Source: Agarophyton chilense
Lineage: Eukaryota > Rhodophyta > Florideophyceae > Gracilariales > Gracilariaceae
DNA length: 64,000 bases
Direction of reading: 5' to 3'
NCBI GenBank assembly: GCA_030374765.1
Contig: JARGXX010000097.1
Location: 1,054,001-1,118,000 of the forward strand
The translations under genes and the position numbers were made by a program. Shown in pieces: positions 20,422 through 31,263 of the stretch (positions are counted from its first letter, which is position 1; the number at the start of each line of letters is the position of its first letter). A model generated the notes under the pieces. The model was not told the DNA's origin. It saw only the letters and a program-made list of their open reading frames with translations, and ran no database searches.

Positions 20422-22278
20422 CTACGGAAAGCCCGAGGAGGGACCCGCCCCACCGTTGGGATTCTGACCCTGATGGTACGCCGAGGCGAAAGCCAGCATC
20501 TGGCTCACATCCGTCATACCCGGGGGGATCGGAATGCCCGCGTTCACGAGGCCTTGTCGCACACTATCCGCTTGCGTAGTGGCAACCGGCGCCTGCGCAA
20601 GGGTGTTCACACCCCACCCGGGGGGAGCAGATGGACCGCCACCGGATGCATTGGCCGCCGCAGCTGAGGTCGTTCCCACTGGTTGGAAGGGTGCAGATGG
20701 CTCCACAGGGAGTACTCCACTAGGAGCTGGCATGTCGTTATCCAACGCTGGATCGTCCAGGTCTACTGGAGGCTCGTACTCGTAATCGTCGGTATAAATG
20801 AACCCCGTCGGGTGTCCCACCGGCATCGGTCGAGGCGAGTCCATCAGCGCCCGTGCTTGCGCCGCGCTGATGCCAACCCCTTCGAAGGGATTGTAATAGA
20901 CCCAGTTACCGGAGCCCGGATCGTACCGGCCAGGAGACTTGTCTCGCGCGGATCCTTCCCCTGCGGGCTGATTTTCCACTGGAACTCGATCCCATTGGGT
21001 GTTGTCGATCACGTCCAAGATTGGATACAGGTCCTGCACGCTGCTGGCCGAACCCAACGATGGGACAAGGTCGATCTGACGCATGATGGTCCGTAGCATC
21101 GGAGGAATATACCAGATACGGAAATGGTCATGAGCATCCCAGAGGAGGTGCGCCGCTACACGGGCTGCCCACTCGGCTGCAACGGGGGACCAGTATCCCG
21201 AGTTCGGGTCGTGCATCAAACGAGACCCGATATAATAGATGCATGGGGGCAGTTCAGCAAAGCACCCTCGGGGGACCTCGACTTTACTCCACCAAGCTGG
21301 AAAGGGCACGAATCGCCCAACCTTCGCCGCGTTACGGATACGCTCCAGTTCCACGTGAGGATATGGGACAAGGAACCCGAAACGGGAGCGCGAGCGGCGC
21401 TCGAAGCGCACGCGTCGATCGAACCCATACTGGGTAAACTGCCGTTGAAGGTACCTGAATTCAGCCCGAAGGATGGGACGACTATATTGGAGCATATCTT
21501 CTCGGAGAGGAAAACCCGGTCCGCGGAACTCGGCTTCGGGAAAGGCTGCCAGGTTATCCCCGTAGGAGACTTCACCGTAAGTGCGGTAATAGGCGATATC
21601 GAACCCGTACTCCGGGGGAACCAGATGGTCAAAGCGTGACCTCTCCAATCGCTGGTAGGCCAGAGCCGCCATCGCTGCGCGCGCCTTGTCCAGGGACTCC
21701 CCGCAACCGCGGTATAGATACTGAGGCTCTATGGCTACCCGCGCCCTCCAATCGGGAGAACGTACAACCTCGACAGGTAGGCCACCCGGCAATAAGCCGT
21801 CCTCCACGTAGGAATCGATGAGCTCATCGTCGCGAACCGCTGTCGGATGGAACCACGGAGCGCGGGAATATATCACCAGATCGGTAAGGGGACTCCACCT
21901 TCGAAAGGATTCGTTTGAGATCCAACCTCTGGAGTTTGCTACCAAGGGCATCGCATGAGCGGAGTTCCACGCCACCGCGTTAATGTCCAAATCCTCCTGA
22001 GGATGTCGGTTGCTCGCCAAGGCGGAAGGTTCGGTACCTGACGGAGCCGCATCAAAACCGGAGAAATATCCACCCTGCTGGGGAGCTTCGTTGTCTGCCG
22101 GCGCGGAGGCCGACGGCCCCGAGAGTGGGTTGATGACGTATGGGTTCATTCCCTTGAGAGGGCTGGTTGAGACTGCTGTTGCGAGAAGTTGCTTATCGCC
22201 GAAAGTCGGAGGAGTAGAAGAAAGTTGTACCGATGTGCCGGTTTTGTGGAGATCCTCAGAAGTGGTGAAGGACCCCAT
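20422..22278 (-). CDS. Antisense ORF of gypsy element 2, homologous to that of element 1 (618 aa)
   Basis: ATG 22278 to stop 20422, fully open and placed like the element 1 ORF: antisense, after the chromodomain, starting about 82 bp from the 3' LTR. The homologous core is VPFPAWWSKVEVPRGCFAEL, then PPCIYYIGS, AAHLLWDA, YIPP, LDVIDNTQW and WVYYNP. Both proteins also share a preceding FD-x-x-YYR/IEFYRR segment and a Pro/Ala/Gly-rich C-terminus. The rest is diverged beyond easy alignment by eye. An intact 618-codon frame next to a decayed pol suggests selection on the antisense protein in the recent past, or chance preservation. No signal peptide or membrane segment was seen. Confidence 0.8.
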   Translation of the reverse strand: MGSFTTSEDLHKTGTSVQLSSTPPTFGDKQLLATAVSTSPLKGMNPYVINPLSGPSASAPADNEAPQQGGYFSGFDAAPSGTEPSALASNRHPQEDLDINAVAWNSAHAMPLVANSRGWISNESFRRWSPLTDLVIYSRAPWFHPTAVRDDELIDSYVEDGLLPGGLPVEVVRSPDWRARVAIEPQYLYRGCGESLDKARAAMAALAYQRLERSRFDHLVPPEYGFDIAYYRTYGEVSYGDNLAAFPEAEFRGPGFPLREDMLQYSRPILRAEFRYLQRQFTQYGFDRRVRFERRSRSRFGFLVPYPHVELERIRNAAKVGRFVPFPAWWSKVEVPRGCFAELPPCIYYIGSRLMHDPNSGYWSPVAAEWAARVAAHLLWDAHDHFRIWYIPPMLRTIMRQIDLVPSLGSASSVQDLYPILDVIDNTQWDRVPVENQPAGEGSARDKSPGRYDPGSGNWVYYNPFEGVGISAAQARALMDSPRPMPVGHPTGFIYTDDYEYEPPVDLDDPALDNDMPAPSGVLPVEPSAPFQPVGTTSAAAANASGGGPSAPPGWGVNTLAQAPVATTQADSVRQGLVNAGIPIPPGMTDVSQMLAFASAYHQGQNPNGGAGPSSGFP

Positions 22279-22359
22279 TGGGAGAGAAGTATATATAGTG
22301 ACCGGAAAGCGAGAAACCCGCGGCTCAGAATGTTCTTCCTCGTCTTAAGGAGGGAGAGA

Positions 22360-23173
22360 TGTAGAGCAACGCCCAGTTAGGGGATACTTAAAGATGCAAC
22401 TCATAGAATGAGGGTTGAACCCTCCGAGGGTTATGACTATGATCCCCTCTAAGGTGTGCTGAGGTGGCACGGTTTTCTGGTTAGAGTTCGCCTATGAAGG
22501 GAAGATTCGGATGGCCCATGGTTGGATTGGCCGCGTGATACACGTGGCTTAATTTCGGCACCGATTTTCTGATATTTGTTAGAACGTTGGACTTTTGGGC
22601 CCTGACAGTGGGATCTCCACGTGTATGGCCCTGAGCAGGTGTGCACTACTGTAATTAGTAGAGTTTAGTTAGTGGGCCCTAGTTAGGGAGACCAGATCTG
22701 ACAGTCCGAAGCTCAGAGTAAATGGGAACCAAGGTTGGTCTTCGATACCTTTAGAGGTTCTTCGTCGCCATCGTTTCGGCCTTACAACCCGGAACGGGCT
22801 CTGGTTAGCAAGGCCTGCGTAGGGACACGACTCCACTTGGAGAGTGCCCACGTTTGGGTTCCGTGCAACCACCCCCTTGGGACCGCTCAGACGACCTGCG
22901 TGCACGATACCCCGTGGGGGTTCTGCTTACTTGTTGCGTGCTTTTTGTGTTTCCTTTCGACGACAGGTTTTCGCCCCTGTATTGGGTTTCTTTTGTTGTT
23001 TCGCCCCTTTTCTGGTTCTCGGGTCCGGTGCCTGTCAGTGCCCGACCCTCGCCCCGTTTTTCCTCTTCGCAGGATTTTCCCCCATTCTTTGGGATACCCA
23101 TACCCGTTCCCGACCCAACGGTTTCTACCCCTCACCTCCGTCGGTACTGCCGGAATCCCCCGTGGGAGTTACA
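22360..23173 (+). repeat. 3' LTR of gypsy element 2
   Basis: Starts TGTAGAGCAACGCC directly after a purine tract (AAGGAGGGAGAGA) and ends GGGAGTTACA; compare TGTGACGCAACGCG...GCGTTACA in element 1. About 814 bp. The right boundary is supported by a copia gag frame that resumes immediately after it. Confidence 0.8.
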
Positions 23174-24219
23174 CCCCACACTACGGGTCGAACTGAGGGC
23201 TCTGTCTCTGAGTCTGCCTCCCCCAGGGAGCAAGGCTTCGAACACCTTGAGAGCACTTCCCGTCGCCGGGTTTTGCTCCACATAAATGACATCGTCTTGT
23301 TTCCATATCTTGTGGCCTTGGTGTCACCGTCAGCGCCAGAACGACCTTTTGTCGATGATACAGGAGCATCGAAACTTCTTACATGGGGTGGTAAGGACCC
23401 GTCGGGGTTATGGTTTCTCTTCCAGTGACCATACTCGCCGCAAGTGTCGCAGGGATACTTCATCGTAGGTGACAGTCCCTTCGAGCGATTACGGTCATTG
23501 CTTCTATAGTTTCGAGGCGGAATCCGAGCAGCGCTCGCAGACAGTTGAACATTGGACGAAGTAGTCGGTACGGGATTGTGAACATCACCACACTGGCGCA
23601 ACACCGATGCTATCTTTTCGTACTTAACGGTATTCAGGAAGCCCGTTGTGGTGGCTTCCGGTGTCAAAGTGGTGTCTGTTGATGCAGCCGCCAATACGGA
23701 GACACGCTGTCCGTTCTCAAACGCCGAGTTTGCCAGGAGCATGAACGCGGTGAGGGCTTCGGGGAGTTTGGCCGTTCCTGATTGGGCATTGAACTTGGAT
23801 TCTTGGGCGTCGAATCTGAGTTCGAAATTCCTGAAGTATTCCTTCGTGGCCCGCTTAACTTGAAGCAGATTAATAAAGTTAGCATAGACTTCATTGACAA
23901 CCGAGAGAGAATCTCGCTTGTAAATAGCCTTAACTATCGATTCTGCACCAGTATCCGAGGCCACGTCGGTGTCTGGGATTGCAGAGCACAAGTCTCTCGC
24001 CCTGCCGTACAGTGGACACTTCAACATAATCCCTCGCAGGGCTACAGGGATCTTATTCGAGTTGGAGTCGGGCAGCCTGTCTTGGAAGGCTGTCTAGAGC
24101 GAGACAGATTTAGCATAGTCTTCTTGGTTTCTTTTACCATCAGTCCAGGGAACGTTCTTGAGGTCCCAGGAGAATCTTGGACGGCTAGGGTTATTTGAAA
24201 AACCTGGTGCTAGGCCCAT
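23174..24219 (-). pseudogene. gag: Ty1/copia-type gag, truncated by element 2
   Basis: The minus-strand frame starts at ATG 24219-24217 and runs to the element 2 LTR, with one in-frame TAG at about 24089-24091. The N-terminus NPSRPRFSWDLKNVPW leads into a UBN2-like copia capsid region (FRNFELRFDAQESKFN, ALTAFMLLANS). CDTCGEYGHWKRNHN resembles a zinc knuckle in which the last Cys is replaced by His. It is cut after about 350 residues, inside the tail. The remainder of this copia element should lie beyond the missing 5' end of element 2 and is not in the window. Confidence 0.7.
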
Positions 24220-24228
24220 TACTAAGTA

Positions 24229-24440
24229 TTGAACAGTATTCGGGTACTATGACAGTCCTAGGTCGAGCTATTCGAAGTGTTGCCGTCATTGCATGGTAGT
24301 CAGGTGACTTCCGGCAGCAGAGGCTGTGTTTATATAGAGTTCAGTGTTCAGTCTACAGACTAGTACTTTGTGATACATCTCAATAGACATAAGCGGTTTC
24401 AATGTAATATCTATTCTCACGTGCATACTACTTGTAGTCC
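24229..24440 (-). other. Possible LTR/leader remnant of the minus-strand copia element
   Basis: Just upstream of the gag ATG; it contains a TATA-like CTCTATATAAACAC on the minus strand near 24340. Boundaries could not be set. It joins the plus-strand copia pol near 24440. Confidence 0.3.
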
Positions 24441-24444
24441 ATGA

Positions 24445-26670
24445 CATTCATAAAGGAAGTATTCAAGAACTAACAGCAGCTCATCAGCCACAACAAAATA
24501 GAATTGCCGAGAGGATTAATCTAACACTATGTGAAAAAGCTCAATGCATGCTGTACTATCAAGGTTTACCTAAAGTATTCTGGGCAGAGGCCGTTCAAAC
24601 TGCAAATGCGTTAAGAAACTTTATGGCAACGAAAATTCTGGGAGACATGAGTCATTTTGAAAAATGGTCTGGAAGGAAACCAAACATTTCTCATCTTCTC
24701 GTTTTTGGATGCAAAGCGTTTGTTTTAATTCCAAAAGATAATAGAAGGAAATGGGATCCAAAAGCCAAATTATGTACTTTTCTTGGATATGAAGGAAAGA
24801 ACTACCGATTCATGGATGAGAAGACAAAGAAACTCGTCCTGAGTGCGAACGCTAAATTTCAAGAAATACCCGATACAAAAAAATTTGAGATTGAAGTGAG
24901 AACGGAAAAAAATCTTCAGAATCAGGAAGAAACGCATCCAATATTATCAGAAAATATTCAAGGACAACATGACGTTCACGAAGACAGTGAAGAAAATATT
25001 GACGCGGTTCCCAGACGTTCAGAAAGAATCAGAAAAAAGCCTTCATGGCTAACTTACGAACATGCTGATGAAAATGAGGAAAGGTAACAAGGAGCAGCAA
25101 TGATGCTGGCTAATGAGACAGAACCGAAGACATGCAATGATGCAATCATAGGACCGGATAAAAACAATTGGATTAGTGCAATAGAAAAAGAAATGACTTC
25201 TTTACAGGAAAACCAAACATGGTAACTGGTTCAAGTCTCACCAGAAATGAGAATACTTTCTCCAAGATGGGTATACAAAGTCAAGCCGAAGACATAAAAT
25301 CAAGACAAAATATTCAAAGCTCGGTTTATATGCAGAGGGTATCAACAAAACGACGGACTTGACTATTTCGAGACATATGCACCTGTTGTGAGAATGGCAT
25401 CTCTTCGGACCATGATGGCAGTTGCATTACAAAGAAAATTGCACATATACCAAATGGATATAAAGACTGCTTTCCTAAATGGAATACTTGAGGAAGAACT
25501 CTTTATGTACCAACCTGAAAGATATATTGATGCAGAAACTCCAACTCATGTATGCAAACTTGAGAAATCAATTTATGGACTGAAACAGGCACCAAGACCA
25601 TGGTACAAGGTAATCAGCAAAGTGTTGGACAATATGAACTTTGAAAGATCCCATGCCGACAGTGGAATCGTTATTGGAAATATTCATGGCAACATTATCT
25701 ATATTGCACTATATGTAGATGATTTGATGATAGCATGCTGTTATAAAGGTATTCTGGATATGGTTAAAAACCAAATTAGCTCAACATTCAAAATGAAAGA
25801 CCTAGGAAAAATTCGTCATGTTTTTGGAATTGGAATTGATTACAGCCCAGAGGAAAGACATATGAAACTTGCACAATCAAATTATGCTAGAAAGGTTTTA
25901 AATCTATTCAATATGGAGTCGTGCGAAGAATTTATTACGCCCATGGAAGCCAATATAATTCTTAGAAAGACAGATAATAAGGATACGAATATTGGAAACA
26001 TTCCGTACAGAGAACTTATCAGTTCCTTGATGTACTTCATGCTGGGAAAAATACCAGACTTGGCTTATGCTATTGGGGTACTCATCCTGTTTTCTGAAAA
26101 TCATTCGATGGAGCATTGGAAAGCCTGCAAACGAATGTTGAGGTATGTCCAGAAGACAAAGGATTATTTCTTGCTCTTTGAAAGATATGAAACACCAAAA
26201 GTAACATTATACAGTGACGCAAGGTGGGGAAATACAGAAGAACGAAAATCTATCTCTGGAATTGGGACATACTACGGAAAATGCCTTCTGTCGTGGAGCA
26301 GCAAAAAAAACAATACTGTTGCTCTCTCATCCACTGATGCCGAACTAATAGCTCTATCTGAGACTGTGAAAGAAGGACAAAGAATTTCAAAATTATTGTA
26401 TGACTGGACATATGAAATTATCACCCCTTTCAAAATCTTTGTTGACAATCAGTCTACGATTGCCATATCTAAAAACAAAGGCAGTCATTGAAAGAACAAA
26501 CATATATCTATAAGATATTTTTATGCTCAAGAATGCTTGAAGAATGGAGAGCTGGTTCTTGAGTACTGTCGAACAGAAGATATGGCAGCTGATATTTTTA
26601 CGAAGTCACTGAACAGAATCAAGCACTGTAACTTCATGAATATGCTTGGGTTTAGGCAGTTATCAAGTTG
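24445..26670 (+). pseudogene. pol: Ty1/copia pol (integrase end, RT, RNase H), 5'-truncated and decayed
   Basis: It begins in the last part of the integrase core (ELTAAHQPQQNRIAERINLT, with the catalytic Glu in IAER). The typical AxxNxLRN and FGCKAFVLIPKDNRRKWDPK region follows (24548-25087). A gap with three stops (TAA 25085, plus TAA near 25222 and 25297) leads to the reverse transcriptase: QMDIKTAFLNG, KSIYGLKQAPR, and catalytic YVDDLM at about 25711. RNase H runs at 26200-26660 (SDARWGN, STDAELIALSE, AADIFTKSL). The frame is AT-rich compared with the gypsy elements. There is no 5' LTR, gag or protease in this copy. Confidence 0.9.
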
Positions 26671-26678
26671 AGGGAGGG

Positions 26679-26945
26679 TGTTGTAGAAACCTCTAGAAGG
26701 TCTTAAGGAATCCACTAGAAACTCTTCTATGAATTAGAACTGTGTAGAAGCATCTAGAAGCTTCCATAGAACATTTATTGTAGAAACTCTAAGAACTATC
26801 TTAGAAGTAATGCTGTGCTTCTAGAACAAAGCAGCAGTGCTTTAGAGAACTATAAAAGAATATGAGAATAAAGACTGAGTCTCGAAAAACGAACTCAAGT
26901 CTACACTTCACCAAGTTATCCGCGTTCTAAGTGTACTTCAAACCA
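26679..26945 (+). repeat. 3' LTR of the copia element (right limit uncertain)
   Basis: TGTTGTAGAAAC begins right after a polypurine tract (GAGGGAGGG, 26670-26678) and the end of RNase H. The right end was set at the CA near 26944, which is a guess. Confidence 0.55.
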
Positions 26946-26970
26946 TCAGTGAAGTGTCGACTTGAGTTCG
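26890..26970. repeat. Inverted repeat, 22-bp arms, 37-nt loop
   Basis: Arms 26890-26911 and 26949-26970 pair at 21 of 22 positions. It lies at the end of the copia LTR, so it may be an R/U5 or 3'-end hairpin. Confidence 0.7.
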
Positions 26971-27092
26971 CTTTTTTTTTCGGCTACGTCTCTGTTCTCT
27001 TTTCCTTTTGTATTGCTTTAGAGCACTTCTAAATTTTTCTGGACGCATATCATTTTGTTCTGAGATATTACTTGCATTTTCTACATAAAATT

Positions 27093-28981
27093 CTACAGAA
27101 GCTCTTCGATGCCTCTACCTACATCTATTCCATAAATCAGTTTCCAGTTGCATTCTGGAACCTTCTGCAGATTTCTACAACAGTGTGAGCGCGCCAAGAC
27201 GTTCCACGTAGTCAATTGCTTCCTTTTAAACTGCGGACTGTAGCTTAGGGATCTGGAAAATGGGGTCTGGGTTATGAAGCCTCCCAAAATCTCGAAGGGC
27301 GTAGGGTGAGTTGCATTGTGGCTTTCAAAGTTGTATTGGAACTTTACTGCAGCTTTAGAACAGTACCAGTCCGTGGAAAAGGACTGGATGGTTGAACGTA
27401 GCATCGAGGAGATGGTCTGGATGAAGTTCTTGAATTATCCATCAGAGTGAGGGAGTCGAAGTGCAGCCACGTGCGACCGGATGATTAAAAGAGTTGGTAA
27501 CTACTTTCAAAATGCAAAGGTTTCCTTGGGGTTCCTTTCGGATATCATGGTGCGCGAGGTTTCATGTTTGGAGAACAGATGAATTTCATGAGAGATATTG
27601 TCTCCTTAGCGGATTCTTTTTTTCGGGCGTACAAAAAAATAACCTGTTCGGATAACTTGTCGATTATCACCAAGGTAGCATCTTATCCGTTTGTAGAGCA
27701 GGAAAATTCCGTCAGGAAGTCGAGCGATACGATCTTCCAGCAACAGACCAGAATGAGTAATGGTGGCTGAAAGCCCCCTGCGGTCATATCGGACACCTTG
27801 TTCCTTTAGCATTTGAAGCATTTGCGCGTATAGTTAAATATGTGTCTGTACACGTTCGGCCAGAAAATTGTGCGTACTGCCCTGCTTTTTGTCTTCTCAG
27901 CACCCAGGTGCCCCTTTAAGTGGAAGTAGGATATTTGCTTCGTTCGGAGAGGAGAGTGATGGATGTAGAATCTGAGAAAGGCGGTTCCAATCCTGTAAGG
28001 CAGCCGGTTCTTGTACATGTATTTCCGCCCCTGTTGGCTTTTAGATGGCTGTTTTGCTCAGTCAAAAGCCGGTCGAATGTGTGGGGTCCTCGGTGCAAAA
28101 ATCTTGGACGCGTTCGTGTAGAGAGGGCAATTTTAGCGGATAGGAAACTGAGTCGTGGAGGTTCGTGGTCTGGACGGCGGTTGAGTGAGTCCGGAACAAC
28201 GATTTTCGACCCCAGGATATGCCGCACAGTGAAATTGGATCCGTGCAGCTCGTCCTGCCATCTGCACGGGCGTCGAATAAGGCGAGATTTCATTGGGAGG
28301 TATGATATCGGGTTGTGGTTGGAGAGTAATGTGAAGGATATGCCTAGTAGGTGAAGGCTCCAGTATCTAAGAGATATCATCATGACAAGAAGCTTATGGT
28401 CCCCTGTGGCCCAATTAGATTATGTATGGGACAGCTTGTGAGAGGGAAAGACGAGGGGGTGGTTCTCATGCAAAAATGTAGCACATACTGTGTATTATGA
28501 CGCGTCTGGGGCGAGTGTCACCGGTTTGGTTGGGTTAATGTGTTCCAAAACTGGTGCAGTGGTGAAAGCCTGTTTGACTTCTTCGAAGGCTTGCTGTTGT
28601 GGTGGAGCCCAGTTGAACATATGAAATCGCATAATGTCCATTATGCGAATCAGAATTATAGCGTAGCCTTTTACAAGGCATTGGCAAAAGTTGGCGAGGC
28701 CACCGAATTGTTGTCCTTGACGAAACGTTCCGGGAGTAGGCCAGTTTTAAATGGAGGTAACGAGATGGTTTTGTGTTGAAACCCAGGTTCGGAAAAGCGG
28801 AATCCCTGAATTTTGACATTCCTGGCTCCGAAGCTGAATATGCTCTGCTTCGCAAACAGCTTGTGTTTGCTGAGAGCAGAGAAACGGCGCTGACGTGGGC
28901 TTTGTGTTCTTCCACCGTGTGGATATAGACTAGAATGTCTTCTTTGTACAACACGAGGCAATGGCCATTAAGAGGGCGCAA
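27093..28981 (-). pseudogene. pol: Decayed Ty3/gypsy pol fragment
   Basis: On the minus strand, pol order is preserved from high to low coordinates. RT catalytic region near 28950 (YKEDILVYIHTVEEHKAHV, for YxDDILV). RNase H end at about 28380-28140 (LRYWSLHLLG, VVPDSLNRRPDHE). Integrase zinc finger at about 27960-27820 (KGHLGAEKTKSR, FWPNVYRHIFNYTRKCFKC). Late integrase core at about 27320 (HNATHPTPFEILGG). There are many frameshifts and stops. No LTRs were recognised. It is older than the other elements. Confidence 0.75.
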
Positions 28982-29321
28982 ACTGGATGCTCTTAGACGA
29001 TTCAGTGCTTGAGTTTATTGTTGTGGTGCACAGACTCGAGGAGGGCTGCCGCAGCTGCGCAGCCCTTCTTATAGGCCTCCATCTGGGTTACAGCTTGGTC
29101 ACAGAACTGCTTTTCACAGTTCTGTTCGGTTTGTCTGTTCCTAATGTTTGAGTTGTATAAACTCCTAGAAAAATGTGTTTCTAGTGATCACTGCCCGGAT
29201 AGGGCAGACAGTATCCTAAACTACATTTCTGTTCCTTCGGAACGTTTGGGCGCATTCCTCTAACATTGAGAACACAAGAAAAAGTTTTATTGGAAATGAC
29301 AAGTTTACTGGTGTGCTTGCA
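28982..29321. other. Intergenic
   Basis: No gene seen. It holds the 3' side of the zinc-finger gene copy 1, where similarity to 48950 onward begins near 29310. Confidence 0.4.
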
Positions 29322-30332
29322 TCATCTAGCGGAGGGACGGGCAGTGCACATTCGGCGGTGATAAATCAGCTCATATTTCCTGGAGTACCTTCGATTGCAG
29401 TGTTCACATTGAAACACTCTGGTGTCAACACTAACCGGGTTCGTCCCGTGCCTCGTCTCGCAATGCCTGAGCATATTGTGTTTCACATTTGTTACATAGG
29501 GGCAGTGATCACATCGGAAATATGCATCTTCATTCTCAGACAGCTTAGGCGTCGTTGGCTGACTTGATCCGGCGCTACGATGGAAAGTTCGAACATGGAC
29601 TCGAAGGGAACTACTCTTATTGAACACTGACCCACACGTCTCGCATTGAAATCTCTCGTTTCCTTCGTGAACGTTTCGAATATGATTAGCTTTGAAGTAT
29701 TCATTCTTCAGCTGCATAGGGCAGAAATCACATCTCACCGTCCTCTCCCTCTCCTGTCGGCTTGAAGCATGAGCTTTTCTCATATGCCTCTGAAGGGCTC
29801 TGTGGTCTCCAAATCGTCTATTGCACACAAAGCACGGCACGAGTTCTTCTCTCTCTACATGTGAAAGCAGCAGTTCGTTTCGAGGGTATTTCTCTCTACC
29901 ATTGCCAGCTCCCATGGCCTCCATTTCATCCGCCATTGGCATTAATTCAACAATATCCATCTCGGCCCTGCTACCTACGTTGCGACTGCCCGCGCCACGG
30001 CTGCTTGAGCCTCTGCTACTTCCGCCGCGGCCGCTTCCACCGCGGCTACTTCCACCGCGGCTACTTCCGCCGCGGCTACTGGGAGCTCCCATACGCTCCA
30101 CTTCATCTGTGATTAGCATTAAATCGAGAAAATCCACATCAGCCCGGCTACCCACGTTGCGCCTGCCGCCGACGCGGCTGCTGGAGCCGCGGCTACTTCC
30201 TCCCCGACTACTTTGGGCCTGGCTGTTTTGGGCCTGGCTGCTTTCGGCTCGGCTTCTTGCGGTTTGGCTTCTTGTGACTCGGCGGCTACTTTGGCTCCTT
30301 GTAACTCGGCTATTTGACGACGAGCCCTGCAT
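29322..30332 (-). CDS. C2H2 zinc-finger protein, copy 1 (336 aa)
   Basis: ATG 30332-30330, intact single-exon ORF. The N-terminal half is low complexity: Ser/Arg/Gln repeats (RVTRSQ, SSRGGSSRGG) with two copies of a GSRA(D/E)-x-D-x-x-(D/E)LM segment. Five fingers follow: C-x2-C-x12-H-x4-H at PCFVCNRRFGDHRALQRHMRKAH, VRCDFC, FQCETC and FRCDHC, and a last finger FQCEHCNRRYSRKYELIYHR ending in Cys instead of His. Probably a nuclear DNA- or RNA-binding protein. A paralogue lies at 48966-49814 with the same flanks, so both arose by segmental duplication. The SRGGSSRG repeat tract is longer here than in copy 2. Confidence 0.85.
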   Translation of the reverse strand: MQGSSSNSRVTRSQSSRRVTRSQTARSRAESSQAQNSQAQSSRGGSSRGSSSRVGGRRNVGSRADVDFLDLMLITDEVERMGAPSSRGGSSRGGSSRGGSGRGGSSRGSSSRGAGSRNVGSRAEMDIVELMPMADEMEAMGAGNGREKYPRNELLLSHVEREELVPCFVCNRRFGDHRALQRHMRKAHASSRQERERTVRCDFCPMQLKNEYFKANHIRNVHEGNERFQCETCGSVFNKSSSLRVHVRTFHRSAGSSQPTTPKLSENEDAYFRCDHCPYVTNVKHNMLRHCETRHGTNPVSVDTRVFQCEHCNRRYSRKYELIYHRRMCTARPSAR

Positions 30333-31263
30333 TTTTTGGTATCAGTATCCTCGGAAAGGTTTTTGGAAAAAAAAGCGTTACACTTGTTGGGTTCTTCTAG
30401 AACTCAGAACTTGTCAGTTGCTTGCTTTGACAATGGGTAGAAACAGGCAGGAGATGACAAGTAAGTACAAAGCATACTTATACACATGCAACATAGAACT
30501 ATAATGATTCGACAGTTCCTAAAATACATGCATACTGGGAATATGAAAAACAAAAAATGTAGCGTTTAAGACTAACCCTATTTAAAAGTCTGTCCCTTGA
30601 ATTGGAAACGCAGTCTATGATACTTAATGCTGCTTATACATCTGCTTTTCACCAAACGTTTTTGAGGACTACCGAGATACAGTGGTGTGTCATGCCCCAC
30701 ACAAAAAATAAGTACTTCAAAAGGGGCACGCCGGGTTCTTCTGGGGTTTGAGAGAGATTAGCATGATAAAACAAAAACTAAGTTTGAGAATGATCGGGCC
30801 TGAGCTAATTCGTATCTATTCCACAAAAAATTTGAATACTTGCTTCGTGGCGGGATTTGGTCATGTCTTCGTTTCCAGCAAAAAGGGATACTGCGGCAAG
30901 AAATGAATATATAAAACCATGTTGAAAGTTCTGAGATCTGTTCTTTTGGCGTGATAATGACGCACCGCAGTCAGCTCCATGAATACTGGCAGTGTGGGGT
31001 AGCAAGCTCGAGCAATATGAACAATTTGTTACGCATTTGCGCCAAGCGGACGTCCTAGTGAGCCACAATGACGTTTAATGTAAGGGGCAGGTTGGACTCC
31101 GTTCATGAGCTCTATCGGACCCAGGCACAAGTGAATAAAAGCAGTGGCCTTCATTGGAAGCGACAACCTCAAGCGGGGCCGAGAAACCAACGCGACAAGT
31201 GTGCCCTTCTGTGTTAGTACGGGGTTCTGCGCTGCACTCTCCAAAGTCGTCAACAAACCATAT
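30333..31263. other. Intergenic, upstream of the zinc-finger gene
   Basis: AT-rich. Similarity to 49850-50415 of the other copy continues here, so it was part of the duplicated unit. No further gene seen. Confidence 0.45.

Larger units (their letters stand above)
18390..23173 (+). mobile_element. 5'-truncated Ty3/gypsy element (element 2) with chromodomain, antisense ORF and 3' LTR
   Basis: It starts inside the C-terminal end of pol and ends with a 3' LTR (22360-23173). It keeps the order pol end, proline-rich linker, chromodomain, large antisense ORF, LTR, the same as element 1 but with strongly diverged sequence, so it is a different family. The LTR abuts a copia gag frame at 23174 (next bases CCCCA), showing it inserted into that copia element. 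No 5' LTR was found in the window, so the target duplication cannot be checked. Confidence 0.85.

Noticed and set aside
22735-23428. Several overlapping plus-strand ORFs rich in Phe/Pro/Cys
   Set aside because: They lie in the 3' LTR of element 2 and antisense to the copia gag.
29821-30504. 227-codon plus-strand Pro/Leu-rich ORF
   Set aside because: Antisense shadow of the Ser/Arg/Gly repeats in zinc-finger copy 1.
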